From positions 1 through 64,000 of the forward strand of contig MEOE01000026.1 of the NCBI GenBank assembly GCA_001768565.1: DNA of 64,000 nucleotides, written 5' to 3'. Positions 54,401-62,339 of the stretch are shown here, piece after piece; position 1 is the stretch's first letter; each line of letters starts with the position of its first letter. Source of the stretch: Bacteroidetes bacterium GWF2_33_16. Its GTDB lineage: Bacteria; Bacteroidota; Bacteroidia; Bacteroidales; UBA12077. The position numbers and the translations under genes were made by a program. The notes beneath the pieces are model-generated. The model did no database searches, was not told the origin of the DNA, and worked only from the letters and a program-made list of their open reading frames with translations.

Positions 54401-55221
54401 CCATCAATACTATAATTTGTTTTATTACGTACAGAAACAGAGTCCATCTTTTCGCTGAAAACAACTTCCATTTTAGTTGAAGTTTTTGCATTAACAGCTG
54501 ATATTCTTGGTTTTATTGTATCTAAAATTTCTTCTCCAAAATAAAAATCATCCAGCCACAATTTCATGTCCTGTGCTGATGAATACTTATAGTAAATCCC
54601 AAAATTATTTGCTGTGGTATATGTTATATCAATGCCCGAACCTATTGAAACTAAATCGTCAAAATCTCCATCTTTATTAAATCTTATATCCCAATTACCA
54701 TCAATAAATCTAACTATTTCGATGGCAGGTGCAGAACTGATACCTACCTGAAGCTCCCAATTAATAGTTGTGGTTGAAATAATCGTAGCTATACCATTCG
54801 TTATTTTTAACAGTTTTAAAAGATCATCGGAGCCCGTAAAGTTAATCCCAATAGCATACCCATTAACTACTCCACCCGGGTACATCTGATTTGCACTAGC
54901 ATCGGATGCTAAAAAAACGACCCAGTTGTTTGATGAAGATGGCGCATATCCATGCTTTACTCTAAATCTCCAACTTGCATTTTTTGTTGTTAGATCAAGG
55001 AAAGGAAGCACGCACGAAATTTGATCCGAACCAGCATCAGGATTGTCAAAAACATGTTTAAGCGAAAAACTGCCTCTTATTGGAGAAATACCTGATGCAG
55101 CCCAACGACCCGTATTGCTTTGAGTCCAGGAACTAATATCACCACTTTCGAAATCTTCGGTTAGCTGAGCAAAAGAAAAAATCGGGATAGTCAAAAAAAC
55201 AAATAAAAGTCTTTTAATCAT
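51493..55221 (-). CDS. Large exported modular protein: Ig-like and lamin-tail repeats with gliding/T9SS-type C-terminus
   Basis: A 1242-aa protein with a Sec signal peptide (FSFAQ). Its N-terminal domain (about 20-235) looks like a beta-sandwich ('WLDDFYFGEE'). Four Ig-like modules sharing 'D/E S.. K/L TNY.VD.GIG.P.SI' begin near 237, 335, 590 and 850. Three lamin-tail domains, each starting 'D.(V/L)INEI', begin near 434, 697 and 962. The C-terminal domain (from about 1145: YPEVFSPDNDGFEDVIDIQ, WDGLTDQNQKTPKGVY, KPVVVAERF) resembles the gliding-motility/T9SS type B or FlgD-like domain, suggesting secretion to the surface. No catalytic motif; probably structural or adhesive. Neighbours give no further clue. 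Confidence 0.85.
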   Translation of the reverse strand: MIKRLLFVFLTIPIFSFAQLTEDFESGDISSWTQSNTGRWAASGISPIRGSFSLKHVFDNPDAGSDQISCVLPFLDLTTKNASWRFRVKHGYAPSSSNNWVVFLASDASANQMYPGGVVNGYAIGINFTGSDDLLKLLKITNGIATIISTTTINWELQVGISSAPAIEIVRFIDGNWDIRFNKDGDFDDLVSIGSGIDITYTTANNFGIYYKYSSAQDMKLWLDDFYFGEEILDTIKPRISAVNAKTSTKMEVVFSEKMDSVSVRNKTNYSIDGGIGNPDSISLNSADLKTVTLFYNEKFVNQQEYNITIQNCLDLKGNEIVDTSVAFTFEYIKPLGVEIISSNQLQVTFSKITDTQSAENTLNYYLDNGSGNPQSAVVFAGDSTKLVLQFATDFINKTYYSLALQSVADRNLDSMLIAELLFLYLVPEANDIVINEIMADPTPEVNLPNSEYVEILNTTPFPIDISGWKIKMGTTEREIPTYILDSAAYVILCTTTAVADLNSYGNVLGVTSFPAITNSGATITLSRADSTVISSVSFTTQWYNDNTKIDGGWSIERIDPLNTCSGITNWTASVNENGGTPGTENSVFSNNIDSVAPLVLYVEVISANQLRLFFTEPLDSISAQTKTNYFVNNNIANPFSIVLNPNGKQVDLLFINSFLENTVHTLTMENISDGCNNVIQSTHIDFTYYLEQPYDVLINEIMADPDPAINLPVYEYIEIYNNTEFDISLSDWKLIAGTTQRTIPFCIIGSGEYLILCSDVAYSFLKEYGKALIISGFPALTNSGQSITLKSKNGIVISSISYTDKWYKNLFKAEGGWSLEQIDLNNPCGGENNWTASVNVDGGTPGQQNSVMASNPDFTALELLRITVIDNYSIRLFFNESLDSISAMELTNYIVDQGIGKPVSIIPSGPDYLSVALVFENSFISGNIYNLEILGEITDCSGNEIGTYNSARFAIPVNPEYNDIVINEILFNPRSEGYDFVELYNRSQKTIDLKNLRIAGYDDIKGDYTSIKTIADNGYLVFPGDYVVLTENSLVLQQNYYTSNERGFVNISSLPSFNDDLGRAILLDQYENIIDNMAYDKDMHFALLATVDGVSLERINPDRPTDDKSNWHSASELVGFATPAYKNSQFKDITESDDKIKVYPEVFSPDNDGFEDVIDIQLTFDNPGNTANIKIYDSRGRLIKYLANNLLLGIDNTISWDGLTDQNQKTPKGVYVIYFEIFDLKGNVKKYRKPVVVAERF

Positions 55222-55241
55222 GAATATATTGATTAAATATT

Positions 55242-55249
55242 TATTTTTG
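55242..55249 (+). promoter_or_regulatory. -7-like box (TATTTTTG) upstream of asd
   Basis: A TAnnTTTG match 59 nt before the asd ATG. No matching -33 box at normal spacing. Confidence 0.4.
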
Positions 55250-55308
55250 AAAGATACAAAATGATATTGAGAAGATTGTTTAACCCTTAATTTTTAAAAT
55301 TAATAAAA

Positions 55309-56298
55309 ATGAAAATTGCTGTTGTTGGTGCCACCGGTTTAGTTGGCAATGTTATGTTGCAGGTTCTGTTAGAACGCAAATTCCCATTTACTGAAATTCT
55401 ATTAGTTGCATCAGAAAAATCGATTGGCAAAAAGATTGATTTTAATGGTTCTCAACTCGAGATTATTGGAATGAAACAAGCCATATCATTAAAACCCGAT
55501 ATCGCAATTTTTTCAGCAGGCGGATCTACATCCTTGCAATGGGCTCCCGAGTTTGCAAAAGCAGGAACCACTGTAATTGATAATTCCTCGGCATGGAGAA
55601 TGTATGAAAATATAAAACTTGTTGTACCAGAAGTAAATGCACATGTTTTAACAAAAACAGATAAAATAATTGCTAATCCAAACTGCTCTACTATTCAGCT
55701 AGTAGTTGCTTTATCTCCCTTACATAAAAAATACAAAATAAAAAGGTTGGTGGTTTCAACTTACCAATCAGTAACAGGGACTGGAGTAAAAGCCGTTGAA
55801 CAACTCGAAAACGAACGCAAGGGAATCGCCGGCGAAATGGCATATCCGCATCCGATTGATTTAAACTGTTTCCCTCATGGTGGTTCATTCGAAGAAAACG
55901 GATATACTTCAGAAGAAACCAAACTGGTTAACGAAACCCGCAAAATTATTGGCGATCAAAGCATTCAGGTTACAGCTACTGTTGTCCGAATACCAGTAAA
56001 AGGAGGACACTCCGAAGCCATAAATATTGAGTTCGAGAATGATTTCGATTTGGAAGAAGTTAAAAAACTACTAGCCTCCTCACCCGGAATTACACTACAG
56101 GATGACCCTTCAAAGAATCTTTATCCAATGCCCAAGTATTCCGAAGGAAAAGACGATGTATTTGTTGGCCGTATCCGACGCGACTTTTCGCAACCAAAGA
56201 GTCTGAATATATGGATTGTTTCTGATAATCTGCGTAAAGGAGCAGCAACCAATGCTGTTCAGATTGCTGAATACCTGGTTAAGAATAAGTTGGTTTAA
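55309..56298 (+). CDS. asd: Aspartate-semialdehyde dehydrogenase
   Basis: A 329-aa NADPH enzyme that reduces aspartyl phosphate to the semialdehyde, the branch point to lysine/DAP, methionine and threonine. The dinucleotide loop VVGATGLVGNVM, the nucleophile Cys in NPNCSTIQL and the acyl-binding VPVKGGHSEAINIE (His) are present. It supplies the pathway of dapD (25931). Its stop codon is directly adjacent to that of the convergent helicase gene, with no spacer. Confidence 0.96.
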   Translation: MKIAVVGATGLVGNVMLQVLLERKFPFTEILLVASEKSIGKKIDFNGSQLEIIGMKQAISLKPDIAIFSAGGSTSLQWAPEFAKAGTTVIDNSSAWRMYENIKLVVPEVNAHVLTKTDKIIANPNCSTIQLVVALSPLHKKYKIKRLVVSTYQSVTGTGVKAVEQLENERKGIAGEMAYPHPIDLNCFPHGGSFEENGYTSEETKLVNETRKIIGDQSIQVTATVVRIPVKGGHSEAINIEFENDFDLEEVKKLLASSPGITLQDDPSKNLYPMPKYSEGKDDVFVGRIRRDFSQPKSLNIWIVSDNLRKGAATNAVQIAEYLVKNKLV

Positions 56299-57558
56299 CT
56301 ATCGCGAAGACTTTGACTTACCATACCACTTCTTAGAACTACTATTTCCGGAAGGTTTAGGTCTTGAATGACCTGAGTTTCTGCTTCGTTGTTGTTGTTT
56401 TGGAGCTTTAACAGGATTATGATCTAATAATGGGAACGGATGATTATCAATAACCTCTATTTTCTTTGAAATTAGCTTTTCGATATCCCGTAAATATGCT
56501 TTTTCTTCTGCGTCGCAAAATGAGAGTGCTGTTCCTTTTGCTCCTGCCCTGCCTGTACGGCCAATACGATGAACATAGGTTTCCGAGATATTTGGTATAT
56601 CATAATTAATCACATATTCCAATTCATCGATATCAATTCCTCGTGCGGCAATATCTGTAGCTACCAATACACGTGTCGTTTGATCTTTGAAGTTTGCCAG
56701 AGCTCGCTGTCTGGCATTCTGTGCTTTGTTGCCATGAATAGCTTCAGCTTTTATATTGTGTTTTATTAGAATTTTGGCAACCTTATCTGCACTGTGCTTT
56801 GTACGAATAAATACTAATGCTGTTTTAATATCTTTGTCCTTTAAAACATCTATCAATAAAGCATTTTTATTGCCTTTATCAACAAAATATACATATTGCT
56901 TAATAATATCTACTGTTGACGAAACGGGTGTTACCGAAACCTTTTTGGGATTATATAAAATCGTACTTGCCAATTTTACAATTTCGGGCGGCATTGTTGC
57001 TGAAAAGAAAAGTGATTGTCTTTTTTTCGGAAGTACTGTTAGTAATTTTCTAACATCATGAATAAAACCCATATCCAGCATACGATCTGCTTCATCCAAA
57101 ACGAAAATTTCCACATTACTCAAACTCAAATGTCGTTGGTTTAAAAGATCTAAAAGGCGTCCGGGTGTTGCAATTAAAATATCCACTCCGCCTCGCAACG
57201 ATGATGTTTGAGGATTTTGATTTACTCCTCCAAAGATAACTGTATGTTTTAAACCTGTATGTCGGCCATAAGATTGAAAGCTTTCTCCAATCTGAATGGC
57301 CAGTTCTCTCGTTGGAGTTACGATTAAACTCCTAATTTTTCGTGTCTTAATATAGGTTTTATTTTCGCTCAATAATTGGAGAATAGGAATAGCAAATGCA
57401 GCAGTTTTTCCCGTTCCTGTTTGTGCACATCCAAGTAAATCGGTGCCTTGTAATATTATAGGAATAGATTGTGATTGTATCGGTGTTGGAATTTCATAGC
57501 CTTCTTCTTGTAGCGCTTTTAAAATAGGTTCTATAATGTTTAATGATTGAAATGGCAT
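56299..57558 (-). CDS. DEAD-box RNA helicase, RhlE-like
   Basis: A 419-aa ATP-dependent RNA helicase. It has the Q motif ([11 protein letters not shown]), motif [12 protein letters not shown], motif [10 protein letters not shown], motif III SATMP, and motif [12 protein letters not shown]. The C-terminal tail (about 380-419) is basic and Ser/Lys/Gln-rich, as in RhlE/CsdA-type helicases of Bacteroidota that act in ribosome assembly or cold adaptation. Monocistronic; 246 bp upstream are AT-rich without recognisable features. Confidence 0.94.
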   Translation of the reverse strand: MPFQSLNIIEPILKALQEEGYEIPTPIQSQSIPIILQGTDLLGCAQTGTGKTAAFAIPILQLLSENKTYIKTRKIRSLIVTPTRELAIQIGESFQSYGRHTGLKHTVIFGGVNQNPQTSSLRGGVDILIATPGRLLDLLNQRHLSLSNVEIFVLDEADRMLDMGFIHDVRKLLTVLPKKRQSLFFSATMPPEIVKLASTILYNPKKVSVTPVSSTVDIIKQYVYFVDKGNKNALLIDVLKDKDIKTALVFIRTKHSADKVAKILIKHNIKAEAIHGNKAQNARQRALANFKDQTTRVLVATDIAARGIDIDELEYVINYDIPNISETYVHRIGRTGRAGAKGTALSFCDAEEKAYLRDIEKLISKKIEVIDNHPFPLLDHNPVKAPKQQQRSRNSGHSRPKPSGNSSSKKWYGKSKSSR

Positions 57559-57804
57559 AATAATTTTTGTAATTAATTGTTAAATATATTTTTATTGTTT
57601 TGTTCAAATTGATGTATCTTTTGTTCTACTTACTGCATATTCTTTGTAAAACTTTAACTCTTGATTTTTGCAGATCAGAAAACAAAAAACACTGTAAATT
57701 GTAGATTTAATTGTTTCACATTAGGTATAAACCCAGAGAAAACAAGTAAAATAGAGAATGGGACTAATAATTTTCTAATCCCCTTACTATTGATTTCCAC
57801 TACT

Positions 57805-58998
57805 TTAATATAGAAACTTATCGTATGGATATCGGTTAATATGCAACTCACGTACTTTATCGTAAAGCATCTGCTTAAAACTATCGAGATTAACCTTGTG
57901 CTTAGCAGAAATAAAAATACAAGGGTCGTTGTTTTTTGCTATCCACATATTCTTAAGTTCATCAAGAGAATAGTTTTCCTGTGTACGTGGAGTAAGATCA
58001 TCATCATCCTTTTTATCAAAGGTGTATGCATCAATTTTATTGAAAACAAGATAGGTAATAGCATCAGCAGTACCAATTTCTTTTAATGTATCATTAACTA
58101 CCTGAATTTGATCTTCGAAATTTGGGTGCGAAATATCAACAACGTGTAATAAAATATCTGATTCACGAACCTCGTCAAGCGTTGATTTAAAAGACTCAAC
58201 AAGGCTATGAGGTAATTTTCGAATAAATCCAACCGTATCGGATAACAAGAACGGCAGATTACCAATAACCACTTTACGAACAGTAGTATCTAGTGTTGCA
58301 AAAAGTTTGTCTTCAGCAAAAACATCCGATTTGCTAATCATATTCATAATCGTTGATTTACCAACATTTGTATATCCAACCAAAGCAACACGAATCATCT
58401 TACCACGATTTTTGCGCTGGGTGGCCATTTGCTTATCAATCTTCTTAAGATGCTCTTTTAATAGAGCAATCTTATCACGAACAATACGTCGGTCAGTTTC
58501 AATCTCGCGTTCACCTGGACCACGCATACCAATACCACCACGTTGTCGCTCAAGGTGAGTCCACATTCCAGCTAAACGAGGAAGTAAATATTCGTATTGA
58601 GCAAGCTCAACTTGTGTTTTGGCATGTGCCGTTTGAGCACGTTTTGCAAAAATATCGAGAATAAGATTCGTTCTATCTAAAATCTTACATTGCAAAACTT
58701 TTTCGATATTCCGAAGCTGAGTTGGTGATAAATCATCGTCGAAAATTACCATATCAACTTCGTTCTCCTTAACAAACAATTCTATTTCGGCAAGTTTCCC
58801 TTCCCCAATAAAAGTACGTGAATTTGGGAGACTCATTTTTTGAGTATACTGTTTCAACGGTATGGCGCCTGCAGTTTCTATTAAAAAGGATAACTCATCA
58901 AGATACTCGCTTACTTGTTGTTCGTTTTGTTGCTGATTAATAACCCCAACTAATACAGCCTTTTCGGGTTGAGGAGTGTTATCAATATTTTTGGGCAT
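57805..58998 (-). CDS. hflX: GTPase HflX
   Basis: A 397-aa ribosome-associated GTPase that splits stalled or stressed ribosomes. The N-terminal HflX domain (about 10-180) contains GEGKLAEIELFV and the signature GIGMRGPGEREIETDRR. The G domain has G1 GYTNVGKST, G3 DTVGFIRKLPH and G4 NKID. hfq is not next to it, unlike in E. coli. It has a -7 box upstream. Confidence 0.95.
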   Translation of the reverse strand: MPKNIDNTPQPEKAVLVGVINQQQNEQQVSEYLDELSFLIETAGAIPLKQYTQKMSLPNSRTFIGEGKLAEIELFVKENEVDMVIFDDDLSPTQLRNIEKVLQCKILDRTNLILDIFAKRAQTAHAKTQVELAQYEYLLPRLAGMWTHLERQRGGIGMRGPGEREIETDRRIVRDKIALLKEHLKKIDKQMATQRKNRGKMIRVALVGYTNVGKSTIMNMISKSDVFAEDKLFATLDTTVRKVVIGNLPFLLSDTVGFIRKLPHSLVESFKSTLDEVRESDILLHVVDISHPNFEDQIQVVNDTLKEIGTADAITYLVFNKIDAYTFDKKDDDDLTPRTQENYSLDELKNMWIAKNNDPCIFISAKHKVNLDSFKQMLYDKVRELHINRYPYDKFLY

Positions 58999-59031
58999 TC
59001 TGATTATCTACTGTTTTAAACTAAAAGTATG

Positions 59032-59039
59032 CAAAGGTA
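59032..59039 (-). promoter_or_regulatory. -7 box (TACCTTTG) of hflX
   Basis: CAAAGGTA on the plus strand reads TACCTTTG on the minus strand, 33 nt before the hflX ATG. No clear -33 element. Confidence 0.5.
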
Positions 59040-59070
59040 ATAATTTTTAGCACTTTACATGAATGTGCAT

Positions 59071-59097
59071 AAAAAAAGCCGGCTTATTGGCCGGCTT
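59071..59097 (-). terminator. Terminator of the second TonB gene
   Basis: An 8-bp stem AAGCCGGC/GCCGGCTT (59076-59083 with 59090-59097) with loop TTATTG, followed on the minus strand by a T-tract (59075-59071). Confidence 0.85.
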
Positions 59098-59114
59098 AAA
59101 GATCAATTTATTGA

Positions 59115-59786
59115 TTAATTTAACTGGAAATTTATAACCACTCCATACATTGCTTTAACATACTTGCCTTGCTGAATTGCAGGCTCCCATTTAGGGGAAT
59201 TTGCAATAACTCTTAAAACTTCCTGATCAACTACAGGATGTACTTTTCTTAAAATCTCTATATCGTACAATTTACCATCGGTACCAACAACAAACTTTAC
59301 CTGCACTTTTCCAACCAACCCATTTTCGATAGCATCTTCAGGGAATTTTATATTTTCTAAAATATAATCCCTAAATGCCTTGTCGTTTTTACCCATAAAC
59401 TTAGGATAAATTTCTACTTTATAATATATTGGATCGTCAACAGAATCGGGTGTTGGCTCAAATATGGGCACCTTATTATCCGGAAAATCTTCTGAAGAAA
59501 GAATTTCTGGCTCATCAATAATAATTGTTTTGTCCGGAACAATCATTGGCTCAATAACAAAAGCGGGTTTAACAATATTCTTCTTCTCTGGCTCTGTGCG
59601 AGTAATTGGTGGAGTAAACTCGATAGTTTCGTCACCCTCTTTTGGTTCAAAAATATACAGGTTGCCAAGTTTGGTTGACCACTCAAATGCTGCTAAAATG
59701 GCTGCAAGAACAAGAACAATTCCTATCTGAAAAAAAAGACTCCTCTTGTTTTCCAAATTTGCTTTTTCTGATTTTTTTGTTTTCAT
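59115..59786 (-). CDS. TonB-family energy transducer (second copy)
   Basis: A 223-aa paralogue of the protein at 12422. It has the same N-terminal layout (KANLENKRSLFFQIGIVLVLAA..., one membrane helix at about 20-38), a linker rich in Pro, Glu and Ile without the octaproline run, and a TonB C-terminal domain (about 130-223: GLVGKVQVKFVVGTDGKLYD, SPKWEPAIQQGKYVKAMY). It probably serves a different subset of TonB-dependent receptors. Monocistronic. Confidence 0.9.
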   Translation of the reverse strand: MKTKKSEKANLENKRSLFFQIGIVLVLAAILAAFEWSTKLGNLYIFEPKEGDETIEFTPPITRTEPEKKNIVKPAFVIEPMIVPDKTIIIDEPEILSSEDFPDNKVPIFEPTPDSVDDPIYYKVEIYPKFMGKNDKAFRDYILENIKFPEDAIENGLVGKVQVKFVVGTDGKLYDIEILRKVHPVVDQEVLRVIANSPKWEPAIQQGKYVKAMYGVVINFQLN

Positions 59787-59983
59787 GATCTTGGGGTATT
59801 AAATGATTAATAATTCTCGCCCCACATTTTCGCTAATAGCCGGCTTCTATTATATTATACGTGTTTCAGCAGAAATAGTTAGTCTTTTTTTTGAGTTTTT
59901 AGCGAATTTATCCCCGTTTTTCATAAAACGAAACGTGCAACCTTTATAGTATAAAATTTAACAGAATAAATTATTGACCAACA

Positions 59984-60014
59984 AAAAATCCGAAGTGTTT
60001 AACTTCGGATTTTT
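59984..60014 (-). terminator. Terminator of the HIT-protein gene
   Basis: A perfect 13-bp stem (59984-59996 with 60002-60014) and 5-nt loop; AAAAA/TTTTT at the stem base gives a T-tract on the minus strand. It lies 20 nt past the stop of the HIT gene. Confidence 0.82.
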
Positions 60015-60033
60015 AATTATATATTTTCACAGT

Positions 60034-60429
60034 TTATTCGAATGCTGCACTAATTTCCTGCGCTATTTTCTTAAACTCTTCTTCGCTCAATTTTAGTTTT
60101 GGTTTTGTAAAACTGGCATCAGCCTCGCTGTTTAGCGGTATTAAATGTATATGTGCATGAGGCACTTCGAGTCCTAAAACAACTACGCCAACACGTTTAC
60201 AAGGGATAGTTTTATCAATTGCTTTCGCTACACGTTTTGCAAATAGTGAAAGGCCGGAAAGAGTTTGATCATCTAAATCAAATAAGTAATCTGTTTCTTT
60301 TTTCGGAATAACCAAGGTGTGTCCTTTTACTAATGGAAAAATATCCAAAAAAGCATAGAAATTTTCGTCTTCGGCAATCCGATATGAAGGGATTTCCCCT
60401 TCAACGATTTTAGTGAATATTGATGCCAT
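60034..60429 (-). CDS. HIT-family nucleotide hydrolase/transferase
   Basis: A 131-aa histidine-triad protein. The catalytic triad reads HAHIHLIPL near residue 92, and the N-terminus (IFTKIVEGEIPSYRIAEDE) is typical. Such proteins hydrolyse AMP-linked compounds (Hint-like). It follows greA after 11 nt and is in the same operon. Confidence 0.93.
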   Translation of the reverse strand: MASIFTKIVEGEIPSYRIAEDENFYAFLDIFPLVKGHTLVIPKKETDYLFDLDDQTLSGLSLFAKRVAKAIDKTIPCKRVGVVVLGLEVPHAHIHLIPLNSEADASFTKPKLKLSEEEFKKIAQEISAAFE

Positions 60430-60440
60430 ATAATTGAATT

Positions 60441-60914
60441 TTAAAGTGAGATTTCTAGCACTTCAAATTCGGCTGTACCCGAAGGAATTTGAACAATAAT
60501 TACATCGCCCACTTTTTTCCCAAGCAGGCCTTTTGCAATAGGAGTATTTACTGATATTCTACCTTCTTTAAGATTTGCCTCGCTTTCAGAAACAAGCGTA
60601 TATTGCATTACAGTATTGTTCTTTTTATTCTTAATTTTTACTTTATTCAAAATCTGAACAGTCGTTGTATTTAATTTCGATTGATCTAAAATTCTTGAAT
60701 GTGCCACAACTTCTTTCAGTTTGTTGATTTTCATTTCAAGCATTCCTTGAGCTTCTTTGGCTGCGTCATATTCGGCATTTTCCGACAAATCTCCTTTGTC
60801 TCTCGCCTCAGCTATTTGCTGCGAAATCTTAGGTCGCTCAACAGACTCCAATTGTTCGAGTTCCTTTTTAAGTCTTTCTAAACCCTCTTCTGTTACATAT
60901 GAAATTTTTGCCAT
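60441..60914 (-). CDS. greA: Transcription elongation factor GreA
   Basis: A 157-aa factor that enters the RNA polymerase secondary channel and stimulates cleavage of backtracked transcripts. The N-terminal coiled coil includes the tip motif GDLSENAEYDAAKEAQ with the acidic residues required for activity. The C-terminal FKBP-like domain has ISVNTPIAKGLLGKKVGD. Its promoter and an unusual hairpin in the leader are described separately. Confidence 0.96.
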   Translation of the reverse strand: MAKISYVTEEGLERLKKELEQLESVERPKISQQIAEARDKGDLSENAEYDAAKEAQGMLEMKINKLKEVVAHSRILDQSKLNTTTVQILNKVKIKNKKNNTVMQYTLVSESEANLKEGRISVNTPIAKGLLGKKVGDVIIVQIPSGTAEFEVLEISL

Positions 60915-60951
60915 ACTACATATTTTTTTGCATGTGCATATAAAATAAATA

Positions 60952-60983
60952 AAGAAGAATTCTGCCCGAGCAGAACTCTTCTT
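60952..60983 (-). other. Hairpin at the predicted 5' end of the greA transcript
   Basis: A 14-bp stem with one mismatch (60952-60965 with 60970-60983) and a 4-nt loop. It begins about where transcription from the -7 box at 60991-60998 should start. It could be a stabilising or regulatory 5' stem-loop, or a terminator for the upstream small membrane protein gene; the following sequence (TTTATTTATTTTAT) is only a weak T-tract. Confidence 0.6.
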
Positions 60984-60990
60984 ATGAATA

Positions 60991-61024
60991 CAAAGGTATA
61001 AAAAAAATTTAAAATACCATCAAA
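60991..61024 (-). promoter_or_regulatory. Promoter of greA
   Basis: On the minus strand TTTG (61024-61021), a 22-nt spacer and TACCTTTG (60998-60991). It lies between the stop of the gene ending at 61052 and greA. Confidence 0.6.
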
Positions 61025-61051
61025 TAAACACGTTACATTTTTATGGATCGA

Positions 61052-61513
61052 CTAATACTGCTTTCGATTTAGTATTTCAGAATTAATAACAGCCTGCTTT
61101 AAATCAAACTCTTCAACATTATAAACTTCCTGTTCTGCTTTAGTCAGATCACTGTCGGAAATAGGGCTTGAAGAATCTTCATTCTGTTGATTGCCCAAAG
61201 TATGTTTAATGTATTTTTTTGTTAATAGTGAATTCTTTTCTATAAAAGGAGAACGGCCTTCCTGAACAATTTTTTTGACTTCTTTATCTTCAGCTACTTT
61301 TTGAAATACAGGCTTTTCAACCCTAACTTGATCGTTTAAGAGATCTTCGAAGCTCTTAAAAATTGGTAATTCTGCATCCATATCAAGTTCTGCAAAAGGA
61401 TTTTCGGCTCTTTGTGACTGAATTGGAGCTTTCTTTTTCTTGCCAATAGCTGATATAACAAAGGCCACCAAACCAATTATTATGTATAATATAGTATCAA
61501 AATTATCACCCAT
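61052..61513 (-). CDS. Small single-pass membrane protein of unknown function
   Basis: A 153-aa protein with an N-terminal membrane helix (about 7-24, 'TILYIIIGLVAFVISAIG'), then KKKK, and a charged, probably disordered cytoplasmic tail. The C-terminal motif FDLKQAVINSEILNRKQ recurs, in my recollection, in Bacteroidota proteins of similar layout, suggesting a conserved short docking peptide. No enzyme motif. Function unknown. Confidence 0.75.
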   Translation of the reverse strand: MGDNFDTILYIIIGLVAFVISAIGKKKKAPIQSQRAENPFAELDMDAELPIFKSFEDLLNDQVRVEKPVFQKVAEDKEVKKIVQEGRSPFIEKNSLLTKKYIKHTLGNQQNEDSSSPISDSDLTKAEQEVYNVEEFDLKQAVINSEILNRKQY

Positions 61514-61805
61514 GTTATCTATTTTCTTATTTTTAAAAATACACTTTATAAAACTACTTTTCTTGATTTAAAATTGTTTTTTTTAATACTCATTCAAATT
61601 TATTTAGTTCGAATCAGTATTAAGTAAAAAAAATGAATGTCGATGTTATCTAATTAGAAATAAATACTTCTCGTTTTTAAAAATGCTTTACTTTATTCAT
61701 GATGAAAATTTGTAATCATTATCAAGTAAAGCAATAATTAGTAAGAACCTTCGCTTTATTATCTAAAGCATTTGCTTATTTTTACAATTATTAAATGAAT
61801 TGAAA
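61514..61805. other. Divergent intergenic region
   Basis: About 290 bp of very AT-rich sequence between two divergent genes. No strong promoter match, RNA gene or repeat was recognised. Confidence 0.4.
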
Positions 61806-62270
61806 ATGAATCATCTAATTTCAAATACAAAAATACGATTTTTTCTAATCCCAATAATTATTATACTACTCTTTATTCAATGCGATGATGATGACACTCC
61901 TGTTTTTCCTTATGTACGCTTTAATATAACCCTTAGTATTAGTAACGATTTATTAAATATGAATATTGGTGAATATGTTTTTGTAAGTGGATATAATTAT
62001 GGATTGGGCGGATTAATTATTTACAGAAAAGATTATAGCGAATACCTTGCTTTTGATCGTGCCTGTACTCATGAAGCCAAGAAAAGTTGTATTGTAGAAG
62101 ATGATATCGAACTTACTGGCTTATTAGTTGAATGTTCTTGTTGTGGATCAAAATATTGGGTAATAAATACCGAAGATTTCGGAGCCGTTCACGAAGGTCC
62201 AGCAAGACATAGCTTGATGCAATACCGAACCTATTTGAGTCTAAACTCTTTAATTGTTTATAACGATTAG
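61806..62270 (+). CDS. Rieske-like lipoprotein with a Cys in place of a His ligand
   Basis: About 154 aa. A lipoprotein signal peptide (lipobox LFIQC at about residue 26, followed by DDDD) precedes a small beta domain. Box I has ACTHEAKKSC, the Cys-x-His of a Rieske [2Fe-2S] site; box II reads ECSCCGSKYW where Rieske proteins have CPCHGS, so the second His is Cys. The end, GAVHEGPARHSLMQY, matches the 'G...GPA...L..Y' tail of Rieske domains. Cluster binding is plausible but unproved; a zinc site is the alternative. ATG 61806 is used; a TTG at 61800 is also in frame. Monocistronic. Confidence 0.75.
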   Translation: MNHLISNTKIRFFLIPIIIILLFIQCDDDDTPVFPYVRFNITLSISNDLLNMNIGEYVFVSGYNYGLGGLIIYRKDYSEYLAFDRACTHEAKKSCIVEDDIELTGLLVECSCCGSKYWVINTEDFGAVHEGPARHSLMQYRTYLSLNSLIVYND

Positions 62271-62290
62271 TAGAATCAATACTAAAAATA

Positions 62291-62323
62291 AAAAAGGGAG
62301 CTCAAAAATTGAGCTCCCTTTTT
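62291..62323. terminator. Bidirectional terminator between the Rieske-like gene and tsf
   Basis: A perfect 14-bp inverted repeat (62291-62304 with 62310-62323), 5-nt loop, with A5/T5 at the stem base providing a T-tract on each strand. Confidence 0.88.
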
Positions 62324-62339
62324 CTTATAAAATAGATGT

